Positions 9,050 to 18,318 are shown, numbered from the stretch's first letter. The stretch: DNA of 64,000 nt from an uncultured Schlesneria sp. (GCA_903904835.1 CAIVEI010000101.1:1-64000); one strand, 5' to 3'. Notes: a model not told the origin generated them from the letters alone. Numbers and translations are program-made.

Positions 9050-9412
9050 ATGAAGTTTTCTATCAAGGAAGACCAGGGACCTGTCGTGCAGGTCGCAATC
9101 ACCGGTTGTTTAGTGCAATCTGATATTGCACCGCCACTAGACCCTTTTCGGGCGATTTTGGGGCCGAATGCCTATCAGAAAACGGTTTTGTTAGACATGC
9201 AGGAATCGAACTACCTTGACTCGATGTGCATTGGCTGGCTTCTCGCTTCGCACAAGCGTTTTCGAGAACAGGGAGGAAAGCTGGTGATTCATTCCTTGCA
9301 ACCTGTGGCATCGAATGTGATTTCACTACTCAAACTGAATGGTATTTTCCAAATTGCAGCCGATGCGACAACTGCTTTGCAACTCGCTCAATGGCAAGGA
9401 GAGGTGGCCTAA
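9050..9412 (+). CDS. STAS-domain protein (anti-sigma antagonist-like)
   Basis: A 120-residue single STAS domain: strand VVQVAITGCLV, the strand-turn TVLLDMQESNYLDSMCIGWLL at the usual phosphoacceptor position (SNYLDSMCIGWL, with Ser in place), helix HKRFREQGGKLVIHSL, and the final helix SLLKLNGIFQIAAD. Such proteins act as phosphorylation-controlled binding partners of kinases or other modules. Its stop codon TAA is directly followed by the ATG of a GspE-type ATPase (TAAATG), so the two are surely co-translated. A regulatory role over the ATPase is the natural inference. Confidence 0.88.
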   Translation: MKFSIKEDQGPVVQVAITGCLVQSDIAPPLDPFRAILGPNAYQKTVLLDMQESNYLDSMCIGWLLASHKRFREQGGKLVIHSLQPVASNVISLLKLNGIFQIAADATTALQLAQWQGEVA

Positions 9413-10639
9413 ATGGGTTACGATGGTCGCTTCCCGGGTGATTTTTTTACAAATATGGCTCCTGGCGAAGTTCTGGCTGCCATCATTGAACGGGCGGCTG
9501 ACCTGCACGTCAGTGACCTTTTCCTCTTGGCGGAAGAAACAGGTATTCGCGTCGCCTTTCGGCGTATGGGTGGGATCGAAACTGTGGCAGCGCTGCCGAT
9601 GGAAACAGGTCGATCAGTCATCACATTGCTGAAGGCGGAAGCAGGAATCGATCTGGGTGACCGCCGCAGGCCGCACGAGGGACGCCGGATTCAGGCCGTT
9701 GGCGACCGCGTCATCGATTTGCGAATCAACATCATTCCGACACTCTTCGGTGAGGACGTTGCTGCGCGTTTGCTTGACCGGAAATTTGGTCTTCGAACAT
9801 TGGAACAAATCGGTTTAACTCGGATTGAGTTAAACAAAATGCAGGCGATGCTGAAAAATCCCAGCGGTCTGATTCTGGTCACCGGTCCGACGGGGACCGG
9901 GAAGACGACAACACTTTATGCCGCCGTTCAGTACCTGAATGATGGCACCCGGAAAATTAATACGCTGGAAGATCCTGTCGAATATGCCGTGGCGGGATTG
10001 CGCCAATCTCAGGCGAACACTAAGATCGGACTCGATTTTCCCGAACTTCTGCGCAATGTTCTGCGACAATCGGCCGATGTGATTATGATCGGTGAGATTC
10101 GCGACGAAGAGACCGCTGCGACGGCGGTACGTGCGGCGAACAGTGGAACTGTTGTCCTTTCAACGTTGCATTCGCCTGTTGCCGCCGGAGCGGTTCAAAG
10201 CCTGACCGCGTTAGGTGTCAATCGCTATTTTCTTTCAAACTGCCTGCTTGGTGTCGTCGCCCAGCGGTTGGTTCGGACTCTCTGTCCAAAATGCCGCGTC
10301 GCGTATGACATCAGTGAGTCACCTGACACGTTCAGTGATATCCAAACTTTTCTTGAGCCTGGTTTCGGAACGTACATCTTCGGGCCGGGAGCATGCGAAG
10401 CCTGCTTGCAGCAGGGGTATTCGGGACGTACGGCCATTGTCGAGCTCATGGTGTTCAACAAGGCTCTCAGGCAACTGGTTGCGAAAGGTTGCAGCAGTGA
10501 AGAACTTCAAACATTCGCGATTCAACAGGGGATGCTCGAATTCCGTCGGTCCGCCATGGTCAAGGTTGCCATGGGTGTGACCAGTACCGAAGAAATACTT
10601 CGGGAATTGCCGACCGATCAGTTAGGATTGGACCTGTAA
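9413..10639 (+). CDS. GspE/PilB-type secretion ATPase
   Basis: A 408-residue hexameric traffic ATPase that would power a type II secretion or type IV pilus-like machine at the inner membrane. It has the N2 domain (about 20-130) and the RecA-like domain with Walker A GPTGTGKTTT near 158-167, the Asp box LEDPVEY, Walker B VIMIGEIRDEETA and the His box STLHSP. A C-terminal zinc motif has CPKC plus CEAC. It lacks the N-terminal N1/MshEN domain of full GspE, so it is shorter than the ~500-550 usual for that family and nearer PilT in size, though it has the zinc motif PilT lacks. It starts immediately after the STAS gene stop. Confidence 0.92.
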   Translation: MGYDGRFPGDFFTNMAPGEVLAAIIERAADLHVSDLFLLAEETGIRVAFRRMGGIETVAALPMETGRSVITLLKAEAGIDLGDRRRPHEGRRIQAVGDRVIDLRINIIPTLFGEDVAARLLDRKFGLRTLEQIGLTRIELNKMQAMLKNPSGLILVTGPTGTGKTTTLYAAVQYLNDGTRKINTLEDPVEYAVAGLRQSQANTKIGLDFPELLRNVLRQSADVIMIGEIRDEETAATAVRAANSGTVVLSTLHSPVAAGAVQSLTALGVNRYFLSNCLLGVVAQRLVRTLCPKCRVAYDISESPDTFSDIQTFLEPGFGTYIFGPGACEACLQQGYSGRTAIVELMVFNKALRQLVAKGCSSEELQTFAIQQGMLEFRRSAMVKVAMGVTSTEEILRELPTDQLGLDL

Positions 10640-10663
10640 CTGATCGATCATTTGCGAAAAAGC

Positions 10664-10743
10664 CGGGAAGGCGAAGCGTCTACCGAGCCGCGAAGTTGAC
10701 GCCTTTACCAGCTTTGCGGCTCGGCAGGAACTTCGCCCTCCCG
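10664..10743. repeat. Long inverted repeat between convergent genes, probable bidirectional terminator
   Basis: Two 32-nt arms (10664-10695 and 10712-10743) are near-perfect reverse complements; the core GCCGAGCCGC / GCGGCTCGG is conserved. The element lies between the 3' ends of gspE (+) and the Mrp gene (-). The arm sequence (GGCGAAG...CCGAGCCGC) has the look of a dispersed planctomycete repeat. No long T-run flanks it. Confidence 0.7.
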
Positions 10744-10784
10744 AGTCATTCGCTCGACATCGAGCCACCATGGCCCGCTGTCGG

Positions 10785-11858
10785 TCAGAGAATCTCGAGC
10801 GTTGGCATTTTGGGGGCAATCAAAAGTTGCTTGGCAACCTGCATGGCGACTTGCTCACAAATGTTAATCAGCGGCGCCCGCGAGGGATTGTCTTCAGAAA
10901 ATAAAGTCGAGATACGTCCGGCATCGCCTCGCACGCGGATGCCGACCTCGATCGGTAATTCACCAAGGAATGGGATGCCAAGCTCTTCGGCTTTCGACTT
11001 GGCTCCGCCCCGTCCAAAGATTTCCCCCGTCATGTTTTCGACGATGCCAAGCAGTGGGATCTTGACCTGGTTGAACATGCTGATGGCTTTGAGAGCGTCG
11101 AGCAAGGCAACCTGTTGTGGCGTGCAGACGACGACAGCACCAGCCAACCCGAGAAGCTGAGACAACGTCAATGAAACGTCGCCCGTTCCGGGGGGCAGGT
11201 CGATGATCAGGTAATCCAGTTCGCCCCAATCGGTGTCTTTCAAAAATTGAGTGATCGCTCGGTGGAGCAGGGGTCCGCGCCAAATGACCGCTTGATCTGG
11301 CTTCAGGAAGTAACCCATCGAGATCACTTTGATTCCATCAACCATGGCGGGCTGGATACGCTCGATTTCTTCGCCAGATTCCGTGGTCACTTTCATGGCC
11401 GTGGGCCGATCAATCGAACCAACCATATGCGGAATGCTTGGTCCGTAGACATCGGCATCCATCAATCCGACCTTGGAACCGAGGGTCTTAAGACCATAAG
11501 CCAGTGACGCCGCCACGGTGCTTTTTCCGACGCCCCCTTTGCCGCTTCCAACGGCGATGACATTCTTGGCCCGCAGGCCGATCGCACCGCCCGACATGTT
11601 GCCTCGGACAACCGCACTGAATTCGACATCAACTGTGCTGAGGTCTGAATTTCCTTGTTGTGCAGCAACCCGAATGGCGTCAGTGATTCGTTCTCGCCGT
11701 GGGTAAGCATGAGCCGGAAGTTCGATCTTTACTTTGAGGGTGTTGCCGGTCAGTTTCACCCCTTTGAGCATGTCGAGTTCTTGCAAAGTCCGGCCAATTT
11801 CAGGGTCTTTCAGAGTCCGGATTCGTTGCAGTAACTCAGTTTCTGTCAGCATTGCCAT
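10785..11858 (-). CDS. mrp: Mrp/NBP35-type P-loop ATPase (iron-sulfur carrier family)
   Basis: A 357-residue protein with an N-terminal MIP18/DUF59 domain (about 5-80) and a ParA-like ATPase domain with the deviant Walker A GSGKGGVGKST at ~104-114, Walker B DADVYGPSIPH and DYLIIDLPPGTGD. Mrp/ApbC proteins bind and deliver iron-sulfur clusters. The C-terminal CPHC motif that follows ENM(S/T) in many Mrp proteins is missing: the sequence passes from ENMTG straight to EIFGRGG. Cluster binding through that pair is therefore doubtful, although some relatives also lack it. It converges on gspE. Confidence 0.92.
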   Translation of the reverse strand: MAMLTETELLQRIRTLKDPEIGRTLQELDMLKGVKLTGNTLKVKIELPAHAYPRRERITDAIRVAAQQGNSDLSTVDVEFSAVVRGNMSGGAIGLRAKNVIAVGSGKGGVGKSTVAASLAYGLKTLGSKVGLMDADVYGPSIPHMVGSIDRPTAMKVTTESGEEIERIQPAMVDGIKVISMGYFLKPDQAVIWRGPLLHRAITQFLKDTDWGELDYLIIDLPPGTGDVSLTLSQLLGLAGAVVVCTPQQVALLDALKAISMFNQVKIPLLGIVENMTGEIFGRGGAKSKAEELGIPFLGELPIEVGIRVRGDAGRISTLFSEDNPSRAPLINICEQVAMQVAKQLLIAPKMPTLEIL

Positions 11859-12187
11859 TTCTCGTTTCGTTGAAGTCCGGGCTTTGGCCTGGTTTTTTCT
11901 GGAATTAAAAACTCATCGTTGATGTTTTGCTGAGTTGTAGCAACGACTTTCATGACCGGCAACAACTCGCTCACACCCTTCTGCGCGGTGAATTCGGTTT
12001 CATGTTGAATTCGCGTCCTATGAACAGCCGTTCCGATGGTCGGCTATTGGTTCCCGCCTTCAGACTCTATAATTGTTTCATGATCGCCTGGTGGATGATC
12101 CAAGACGAATTTTTTCGCCTGGAGTCATCCGCCGCGCTCGCGCCAAGTCACCGCCGTCTACTATTTCGATGTTTCCAAGGAGTGACC
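11859..12187. other. 329-bp divergent intergenic region with a candidate promoter
   Basis: It lies between mrp (-) and the aminotransferase gene (+). The aminotransferase frame stays open back to about 11927, but this part has no family similarity and I take it as untranslated. A perfect TATAAT at 12068-12073 with TATTGG 17 bases upstream is a plausible plus-strand promoter. Confidence 0.5.
12047..12073 (+). promoter_or_regulatory. Candidate sigma-70 promoter for the aminotransferase operon
   Basis: The -10 box TATAAT is at 12068-12073. TATTGG (12045-12050) or TTGGTT (12047-12052) could serve as -35, at 17 or 15 bases. It is about 115 bases before the chosen GTG start. This is pattern reading only. 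Confidence 0.35.
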
Positions 12188-13315
12188 GTGGAAGGCAGAA
12201 ATCCCGATGCTGCGACGCTCGATTCGAGCAAGCATCTTTTCAATGAAACATCCCATTCGCCATCACTGACCGACCTGGTGGGATATGAAAAATCAAAAGA
12301 CATCATTGATTTTTGTTTCATTTCCAATCCGTATTATCCGACACCGGAAATGCTTGATCTGATGAAGGAGAACTTTGTCAATCTCCTCAAGTCCTATCCT
12401 TCCAGTAACCCGATTCTTGGTCAAAAGTATCTGGCGGAATTGTTTCAGTTGAAGCCTGAAAACTTGATCGTGGGCAACGGAGCCACCGAACTGATTGTCG
12501 CGATGAACGCGACGCTGATCGAAAGAATCGCTGTCCCGGTCCCGACCTTTGGCGAATATATTGAAAAGCTGAGGCAACAACGCGATGCCGAACTTTATTT
12601 TTTAAAACCGGAAGAAAATTATCGGCTGGATCTGGATGATTATATTGGCTGGGTACGTTCACGCGGACTCACGTCGTTACTGATCATCAATCCCGGAAAT
12701 CCCACTGGCCAACTCCACTCGCTCGATTCGATGTTTGAATTTCTCAAACGAGCCAAAGACATGGAATTGATCGTTGTCGATGAATCGTTCATCGATTTTG
12801 CCGGTGAGGCGGTTCCAAGCCTGCTTCCCGTGGCAAAGCATTTTTCCAACCTGCTGCTGGTCCGCAGCATGAGCAAACATTGCGGAGTTCCCGGTCTGCG
12901 GCTGGGTTATTGCTACAGTGAAAACCTTTATGTTCTTAACCGCATGCGTCGGTTCATTCCGACCTGGAACGTCAATTCTTTTGCCCAGTACTTCCTCTCA
13001 TTGCTGGCTTCGACTGATGCCGCTTACCACGAGGGTCGGATACGACTCATAAACGACGTTCGCTGGCTTTACGATCGTTTGATCGAGATCAAAGGGATCA
13101 CGGTTTACCCGACAGGGGCGAATTTTATCCTGTTCAAGGTCAACGGTGGTATGACGGCCCTGGAGCTTCAGACGCGTCTTTTGAAAGAACATCGAATGTA
13201 TGTCCGCGATTGCTCAAACAAAATCGGCATGGACAAATACCATATCCGAGTCGCATCGCAAGGTCATGAAAAGGATAGCCAATTGGTCAAGGCCTTAGGA
13301 GAATTGTTGCGATGA
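12188..13315 (+). CDS. Class I/II PLP aminotransferase (HisC/CobD-like)
   Basis: A fold-type I aminotransferase of about 375 residues. Landmarks are DFCFISNPYYPTPEML, LIVGNGATELIVAMN (phosphate-binding region), LLIINPGNPTGQ, IVVDESFIDFAG (Asp holding the PLP ring nitrogen) and VRSMSKHCGVPGLRLGY, where Lys is the PLP Schiff-base lysine. The pattern resembles the histidinol-phosphate/threonine-phosphate group and also the transaminase half of NTP-transferase/aminotransferase fusion proteins; here there is no cytidylyltransferase domain. The GTG at 12188 has AAGGAG at 12177-12182. It overlaps the next gene by ATGA, so the two work together. The substrate is unknown; amino-phosphate compounds are an inference. 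Confidence 0.85.
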   Translation: MEGRNPDAATLDSSKHLFNETSHSPSLTDLVGYEKSKDIIDFCFISNPYYPTPEMLDLMKENFVNLLKSYPSSNPILGQKYLAELFQLKPENLIVGNGATELIVAMNATLIERIAVPVPTFGEYIEKLRQQRDAELYFLKPEENYRLDLDDYIGWVRSRGLTSLLIINPGNPTGQLHSLDSMFEFLKRAKDMELIVVDESFIDFAGEAVPSLLPVAKHFSNLLLVRSMSKHCGVPGLRLGYCYSENLYVLNRMRRFIPTWNVNSFAQYFLSLLASTDAAYHEGRIRLINDVRWLYDRLIEIKGITVYPTGANFILFKVNGGMTALELQTRLLKEHRMYVRDCSNKIGMDKYHIRVASQGHEKDSQLVKALGELLR

Positions 13316-14043
13316 AGCGTCCTTCCGTTGTCGTCGTGACTCGCAGAACTCTCCGGAAGGAGAAGTACATCGATTATGTCTCCGAAGCGCATCTTGAACT
13401 TCTCATTCGATTAAAGCTGCTGCCAGTGATGGTTCCCGTCGTCGAAGGGACGCTCGCGTGCCTTCCGGATTATATGGCCAACATGAGCGGGTTGTTGATT
13501 GTCGAAGGGGAGGACGTCGAGCCAATACGTTACGAGGCGACTGCCGCGAATCATAAGTACGTCGAGCAAATCCATCCTCTGAAGGATGAAATTGAAATAC
13601 GCCTCATTCGGACCGCCCTGCGAAAAAAGCTGCCAATTTTGGGGATTTGCCGCGGTTCACAATTATTGAACGTCGTTTGCGGAGGAACCCTGTTCGGTGA
13701 CGTGCAGAAGGAAAAGAAAACCCGACTGAAACATATCGATTACGGCCACTACGATACCTATCGTCATGACGTTGCGATCATTCCCGATACGCCGCTGCAC
13801 CAGTGGTACGGTCGTACCGAATTGCCTGTGAACAGCTACCATCACCAAGGGGTTCGGGAATTGGCGCCCCGGTTCACTCCAATGGCGCACGCTGACGATG
13901 GGTTGATTGAGGGCTACTACGATCCGAAATGTGATTTTGTTGTAGGGCTTCAGTTTCACCCAGAGCGAATGCCAGAAGAGCCTGCTGGGAATTTAAGCAT
14001 CTGGAAAGCGTTTGGATTAGCAGTTCAACGTTGCATGGAATGA
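13312..14043 (+). CDS. Class I glutamine amidotransferase, peptidase C26 (PuuD-like)
   Basis: A 243-residue protein of the gamma-glutamyl hydrolase/PuuD group. The nucleophile elbow LPILGICRGSQLLN contains Cys113, and VGLQFHPERM supplies His216 and Glu218, so the triad is complete. The internal SYHHQGVRELAP motif is typical of gamma-glutamyl-GABA hydrolases. These enzymes hydrolyse gamma-glutamyl amides in the cytoplasm. It is translationally coupled to the aminotransferase (ATGA at 13312-13315), suggesting removal of a gamma-glutamyl group from a product or substrate of that enzyme, and two glutamine synthetases follow. Confidence 0.88.
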   Translation: MKRPSVVVVTRRTLRKEKYIDYVSEAHLELLIRLKLLPVMVPVVEGTLACLPDYMANMSGLLIVEGEDVEPIRYEATAANHKYVEQIHPLKDEIEIRLIRTALRKKLPILGICRGSQLLNVVCGGTLFGDVQKEKKTRLKHIDYGHYDTYRHDVAIIPDTPLHQWYGRTELPVNSYHHQGVRELAPRFTPMAHADDGLIEGYYDPKCDFVVGLQFHPERMPEEPAGNLSIWKAFGLAVQRCME

Positions 14044-14095
14044 AGTCATGCACCACGCCACGTATTTCACAAACGGGACATCAATCAAAAACTCG

Positions 14096-14133
14096 GGATG
14101 CCACGATTTTGGAGTCTTCGACAAGGCCGAGTC
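14096..14133. repeat. Fragment of a family B palindromic repeat
   Basis: ATGCCACGATTTTGGAGTCT and the following bases match the left half of the full element at 51190-51291 with few changes. The right half is missing. Confidence 0.6.
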
Positions 14134-14181
14134 TTCATGATCGGACAACGTGTCCGACAAGCGCAAATAACCGAAGCCCTC

Positions 14182-14217
14182 AAAAAAACATCGCCGCCCG
14201 GCGAGGGGCGGCGATGT
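14182..14217 (-). terminator. Rho-independent terminator of glnII
   Basis: A perfect 12-bp stem (14188-14199 with 14206-14217, ACATCGCCGCCC and its complement) with a 6-nt loop. On the minus strand it is followed by seven Ts (14188-14182). It lies about 65 bp past the glnII stop. Confidence 0.9.
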
Positions 14218-14281
14218 GTTAACGTGGATTTGCTGTCATAAAGAATTCAATGATGTCACTATAACAGCACGCGATGCCGAC

Positions 14282-15304
14282 TTATTTCGGAGTCGGAACG
14301 GTTGCGATCGTTTCAAGAATCCGGCTGGCGATCTGGTATGGATCGCCTTGTGAGTTGGGTCGGCGATCTTCCAGGTAGCCTTTCCAATCGTTCTTCGGGA
14401 ACGAGTTTGGAACACGGATTGACGCGCCGCGATCGGCAACACCCCAACTGAATTTATGAATCGACTGAGTCTCGTGCAGACCGGTAAGACGCAGATGATT
14501 GTCTGGGCCATACACAGCAATATGCTCGGCTTTGTTCTTATCAAAGGCAGCCATCAGCGCGTCGAAATAAGCCTTGCCGCCGACTTCGCGGAGATATTTC
14601 GTCGAGAAGTTGGTGTGCATGCCGGAACCGTTCCAGTCGGTCTGACCGAGCGGCTTGCAGTGGAAGTTGACGTCCACACAGTATTTTTCGCAAAGTCGAG
14701 CGAGAATATATCGGGCGACCCACATTTCATCGGCGGCGCGTTTTGAGCCTTTGCCGAAAACCTGGAATTCCCACTGGCCTTTGGCGACTTCCGCGTTAAT
14801 GCCTTCGTGATTAATACCGGCGGCATGGCACAGGTCGAGATGTTCTTCGACAATCTTGCGGGCGATGTCGCCCATTTGGCTATAACCGACGCCACAGTAG
14901 TATCTTCCTTGGCCTTCCTTGGGGAAACCTTCTGCCGGAAAGCCGAGCGGCTGGCCATCTTTGTAAAGGAAGTACTCTTGCTCAAAACCGAACCATGTGT
15001 CGGGGTCATCCAGGATGGTGGCGCGAGCGTTGGTCGGGTGTGGCGTGAGGTCAGCGAGGAGGACTTCGCAAAGGACGATCACACCGTTAGTACGGGACGC
15101 GTCGTGAAAGCTGGCAACGGGTTTCAGCACGCAGTCTGAAGAGTGCCCCTCGGCCTGTTTCGTAGAGCTTCCGTCGAAACCCCAGTTCGGAAGTTGTTCC
15201 AGCGTTGGCTCTTTATCGAATTCTTTGATGAGGGTCTTGCCTCGGATGTTGGGAACCGGTGTGTAACCGTCGAGCCAAATGTATTCCAACTTAAACTTTG
15301 CCAT
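14282..15304 (-). CDS. glnII: Glutamine synthetase type II (GSII)
   Basis: A 340-residue GSII, the eukaryote-like octamer/decamer form, making glutamine from glutamate, ammonia and ATP in the cytoplasm. The beta-grasp part has LEYIWLDGY and NWGFDGSSTKQAEG; the catalytic part has WFGFEQEYFLY, AEVAKGQWEFQVFG, NGSGMHTNFSTK, GPDNHLRLTGLHETQ and RGASIRVPN. All metal and ATP loops look intact, with the usual GSII length. There is no Tyr-adenylylation loop as in GSI. GAGGAG lies six bases before the ATG at 15304; a TTG one codon earlier is disfavoured. It is divergent from GSIII gene glnN and has its own terminator. Confidence 0.96.
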   Translation of the reverse strand: MAKFKLEYIWLDGYTPVPNIRGKTLIKEFDKEPTLEQLPNWGFDGSSTKQAEGHSSDCVLKPVASFHDASRTNGVIVLCEVLLADLTPHPTNARATILDDPDTWFGFEQEYFLYKDGQPLGFPAEGFPKEGQGRYYCGVGYSQMGDIARKIVEEHLDLCHAAGINHEGINAEVAKGQWEFQVFGKGSKRAADEMWVARYILARLCEKYCVDVNFHCKPLGQTDWNGSGMHTNFSTKYLREVGGKAYFDALMAAFDKNKAEHIAVYGPDNHLRLTGLHETQSIHKFSWGVADRGASIRVPNSFPKNDWKGYLEDRRPNSQGDPYQIASRILETIATVPTPK

Positions 15305-15995
15305 CAATTTCTCCTCGTCCTTCGTTCTTAAGCAGTCCGCGACATAAGTTGTTCGGGATCAGGCACGGTCGAACAGCAAATCGTATTCCGAGCATCGAAA
15401 TAGAGTCGTGGCTTGAATGCTGGAAATCATTCTGGCGCAGCAGTTTCTGTTCTTCGGAAATCGAAATTAAAAGGGCAACTCAGCAATTGAATGCCTGGTA
15501 AGCAGGATTGTATTCCTAAAAAATAAGCAACATCGTAGTTTGTGAAGACAGCTTCTCGTCGTTGTGTTGTTTGTGCCGAGTGGTTCAAAAAGCTGCGTTT
15601 TGATGGATATGATATTGACGAAAGCATTTTAGCCAACGGTCTTTGCGTTGTTTACGGCTCGAAAATTCTAGGATAAAAAAGTTGATCAGAATCTGGATCG
15701 GTGATGAAAATGAAAACTTTGAATGGCATGAGACGCTTCGTTCAACGAAGAAAATGTAGAAATAACGGGCAGAAATCGAAAGCGAGCGACGCATATCGTT
15801 GTGTTCAGAGGAAAAGATTGTAAAAATCGCTGAGCAGTAGAGCTTGGCCAGCAGGCCATTTTCTCTGCTAACCTCTCAGATACGCTATTTCTCCGAAGTG
15901 ATATTTTGGTTTTAGGATTCTGAACGCGTGCGAAGTTCGCACGGCAAAGGTCCTTTCGCGCTCACCCTTTGTTTCTCTATCTGAAAGTACATCTT
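15305..15995. other. 690-bp divergent region between glnII and glnN
   Basis: Both glutamine synthetase genes are read outwards from here, so it must carry both promoters and probably nitrogen-control sites. I find no convincing sigma-54 site: TGGCATGAGACGC near 15725 has GG-GC spacing two bases too short. A short hairpin TGGCCAGCAGGCCA lies near 15847. Open frames here look random. Confidence 0.5.
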
Positions 15996-18197
15996 ATGAG
16001 TGGTAGCACAGCTCGATTTCAAGCAATCCAGGCAGTCACGAATTACGCGCCGATTTCGGCACCTCTCAATTTCGCTGAGACCCCAAGCAGCGAACTGTTC
16101 GGGACAAATGTATTCAGCGTCAAAGTGATGAAAGATCGTTTGCCGAAAAGCGTTTTCAAGTCAGTCATGAAAACGATTGAGCTGGGTGAGCCTCTCGACG
16201 CGACGGTGGCCGATACGGTCGCGGCGGCGATGAAGGATTGGGCGATTGAAAAGGGGGCGACGCACTACGCTCACATGTTTTATCCGCTGACGGGCATGAG
16301 TGCAGAAAAACACGATAGCTTTCTCACTCCCGATGGTACCGGTGGTGCGGTCAACGAGTTTAGCGGATCGGCGTTGACTCAGGGCGAGCCTGACGCCTCC
16401 AGCTTCCCTTCCGGTGGAATTCGAGCGACTTTTGAAGCCCGTGGTTATACCGCTTGGGATGTGACCAGCCCCGCATTTATTCTGGAGAATCCAAACGGAA
16501 CGACGCTTGTCATTCCGACGGCGTTTTTCTCCTGGACGGGCGAAGCCTTGGACAAGAAGACGCCGCTCTTGCGATCAATGAAGGCATTGAACACACAAGC
16601 CCAGCGCGTGCTGAAATTGTTCGGGCATAAGAATATTCCGCTCGTGACAGCATCATGTGGCCCCGAGCAGGAATACTTCTTGATTGACCGTAACTTTTTC
16701 TTTGCTCGGCCAGACCTGATCAGTGCCGGGCGAACTCTTTTCGGTGCGAAGCCTCCGAAAGGTCAAGAGTTTTGCGACCAGTATTTCGGTGCAATCCCCG
16801 AACGAGTACTCGCATTCATGTTGGAATGCGAACGTGATCTGTTCAAGCTTGGGGTACCCGTCAAGACGCGGCATAACGAAGTGGCACCAAGCCAGTACGA
16901 AGTCGCCCCGATTTATGAAAACGCCAACGTTGCGGCAGACCATCAGCAATTACTCATGCTGACTCTGAAGAAGGTGGCGGCAAAGTACGGCATGGAGTGC
17001 CTTCTGCACGAAAAGCCATTTGCCGGTGTCAATGGTTCCGGGAAGCACTGCAACTGGTCGCTGGGGAATTCCGCTCAGGGGAACTTGCTTGATCCGGGTA
17101 AGACACCACACGAAAACATGCAATTCCTGGTATTCTGCGCCGCCGTGATCCGTTCTGTTCACAAGCACAGCAAGTTGCTGCGTGCCGTTGTCGCTCACGC
17201 GGGCAATGATCATCGTCTCGGTGCGAACGAAGCACCACCAGCGATCATCTCGATCTTTCTCGGAGATCAGTTGGCCGATGTGTTTGAACAGATTAAGAAA
17301 AGCGGTACGGCAGCAACCAGTAAGCAAGCGGGTGTCATGACCGTTGGTGTCGATACGCTGCCGGCACTTCCCAAGGACGCTGGTGACCGCAATCGAACAA
17401 GCCCGTTTGCGTTTACGGGAAACAAGTTCGAATTCCGAGCTGTCGGTTCCAGTCAATCACTTTCGGGTCCTTTAGTTGCCCTCAACACGATCATGACCGA
17501 ATCTCTTGACTACATCGCCACTGAGCTTGAAAAAGCGACGGGTGGTGATTCATCGAAGCTCGCCGGAGCTGTTCAGACACTGCTCAAGTCGATTATTAAT
17601 GAGCATGGTTCGGTCGTATTCAATGGGGATGGTTATTCCGATGAATGGCAGGTTGAGGCGGCCAAACGTGGTCTTCCCAACCTGAAGCAGACAATCGATG
17701 CATTGCCCGCGATTACTGATCCGGCCGTCGTTTCGATGATGGAAAAATACAAGGTCTTGACCCCGCGCGAAGTCGCCAGCCGCGAAGAAATCTATTTCGA
17801 GCAATACGTCCTTACAATCAATGTTGAGGCACGACAAACGCATGAAATCGCCAAGACAATTATTTATCCCGCTGCGGTTCGATACCAAAGTGAACTGGCG
17901 GCGGCATCAGCCAACTGCAAAGCTGCGGGCGTTGACTTTGACTCCTCGTTGCTGATTAAACTGAGCAGTTTGATTAAATCGCTCAGCGAAAAGACGGCAG
18001 CCCTCGAACACTTGAACGAAGAAGGTGGCCATGGCGGACACGGTGTCAGCAATCCAAAGCAGGCAGCCGATCGTTGCGCGAAACAGGTCAAGCCAGCCAT
18101 GGAAGCCGTGCGAACCGTTGTGGACGAACTTGAGTCGATCGTCGCCGACGATCATTGGCCTCTCCCCACCTACCAGGAAATGCTCTTCATCAAGTAA
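15996..18197 (+). CDS. glnN: Glutamine synthetase type III (GSIII)
   Basis: A 733-residue GSIII. Features are the GSIII N-terminal part ([19 protein letters not shown]), the motif [15 protein letters not shown], the catalytic [12 protein letters not shown], the block [36 protein letters not shown], and a long C-terminal helical region with EEGGHGGHG. It performs the same reaction as GSII but in a dodecamer of two stacked rings. The ATG at 15996 starts a conserved region; the frame upstream begins at a TTG and is not favoured. The ribosome-binding site is weak. Carrying GSII and GSIII back to back suggests different expression conditions. Confidence 0.96.
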   Translation: MSGSTARFQAIQAVTNYAPISAPLNFAETPSSELFGTNVFSVKVMKDRLPKSVFKSVMKTIELGEPLDATVADTVAAAMKDWAIEKGATHYAHMFYPLTGMSAEKHDSFLTPDGTGGAVNEFSGSALTQGEPDASSFPSGGIRATFEARGYTAWDVTSPAFILENPNGTTLVIPTAFFSWTGEALDKKTPLLRSMKALNTQAQRVLKLFGHKNIPLVTASCGPEQEYFLIDRNFFFARPDLISAGRTLFGAKPPKGQEFCDQYFGAIPERVLAFMLECERDLFKLGVPVKTRHNEVAPSQYEVAPIYENANVAADHQQLLMLTLKKVAAKYGMECLLHEKPFAGVNGSGKHCNWSLGNSAQGNLLDPGKTPHENMQFLVFCAAVIRSVHKHSKLLRAVVAHAGNDHRLGANEAPPAIISIFLGDQLADVFEQIKKSGTAATSKQAGVMTVGVDTLPALPKDAGDRNRTSPFAFTGNKFEFRAVGSSQSLSGPLVALNTIMTESLDYIATELEKATGGDSSKLAGAVQTLLKSIINEHGSVVFNGDGYSDEWQVEAAKRGLPNLKQTIDALPAITDPAVVSMMEKYKVLTPREVASREEIYFEQYVLTINVEARQTHEIAKTIIYPAAVRYQSELAAASANCKAAGVDFDSSLLIKLSSLIKSLSEKTAALEHLNEEGGHGGHGVSNPKQAADRCAKQVKPAMEAVRTVVDELESIVADDHWPLPTYQEMLFIK

Positions 18198-18285
18198 CCG
18201 CCGCAGTCGGCTTGTGCGCGATGACGATGGGTTGAGGTTGGGATCTCGCTCGCGCGTTGCCGGGACTTGAAAGAAGCAAGAATTG

Positions 18286-18318
18286 CGGACCGGGACGGTA
18301 ACGTCTCGGTCCGTTTTT
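18286..18318 (+). terminator. Rho-independent terminator of glnN
   Basis: Stem CGGACCGGGACG (18286-18297) pairs with CGTCTCGGTCCG (18302-18313) with one G-T pair and a 4-nt loop, followed by TTTTT. The rest of the gap to 18587 shows no gene or motif I can support. Confidence 0.9.

Noticed and set aside
11927-12187. Longer N-terminus for the aminotransferase
   Set aside because: The added residues have no similarity, and AAGGAG in front of the GTG at 12188 marks a better start.
15715-15745. Sigma-54 promoter TGGCATGAGACGC near 15725
   Set aside because: The GG and GC elements are two bases too close for a -24/-12 promoter.
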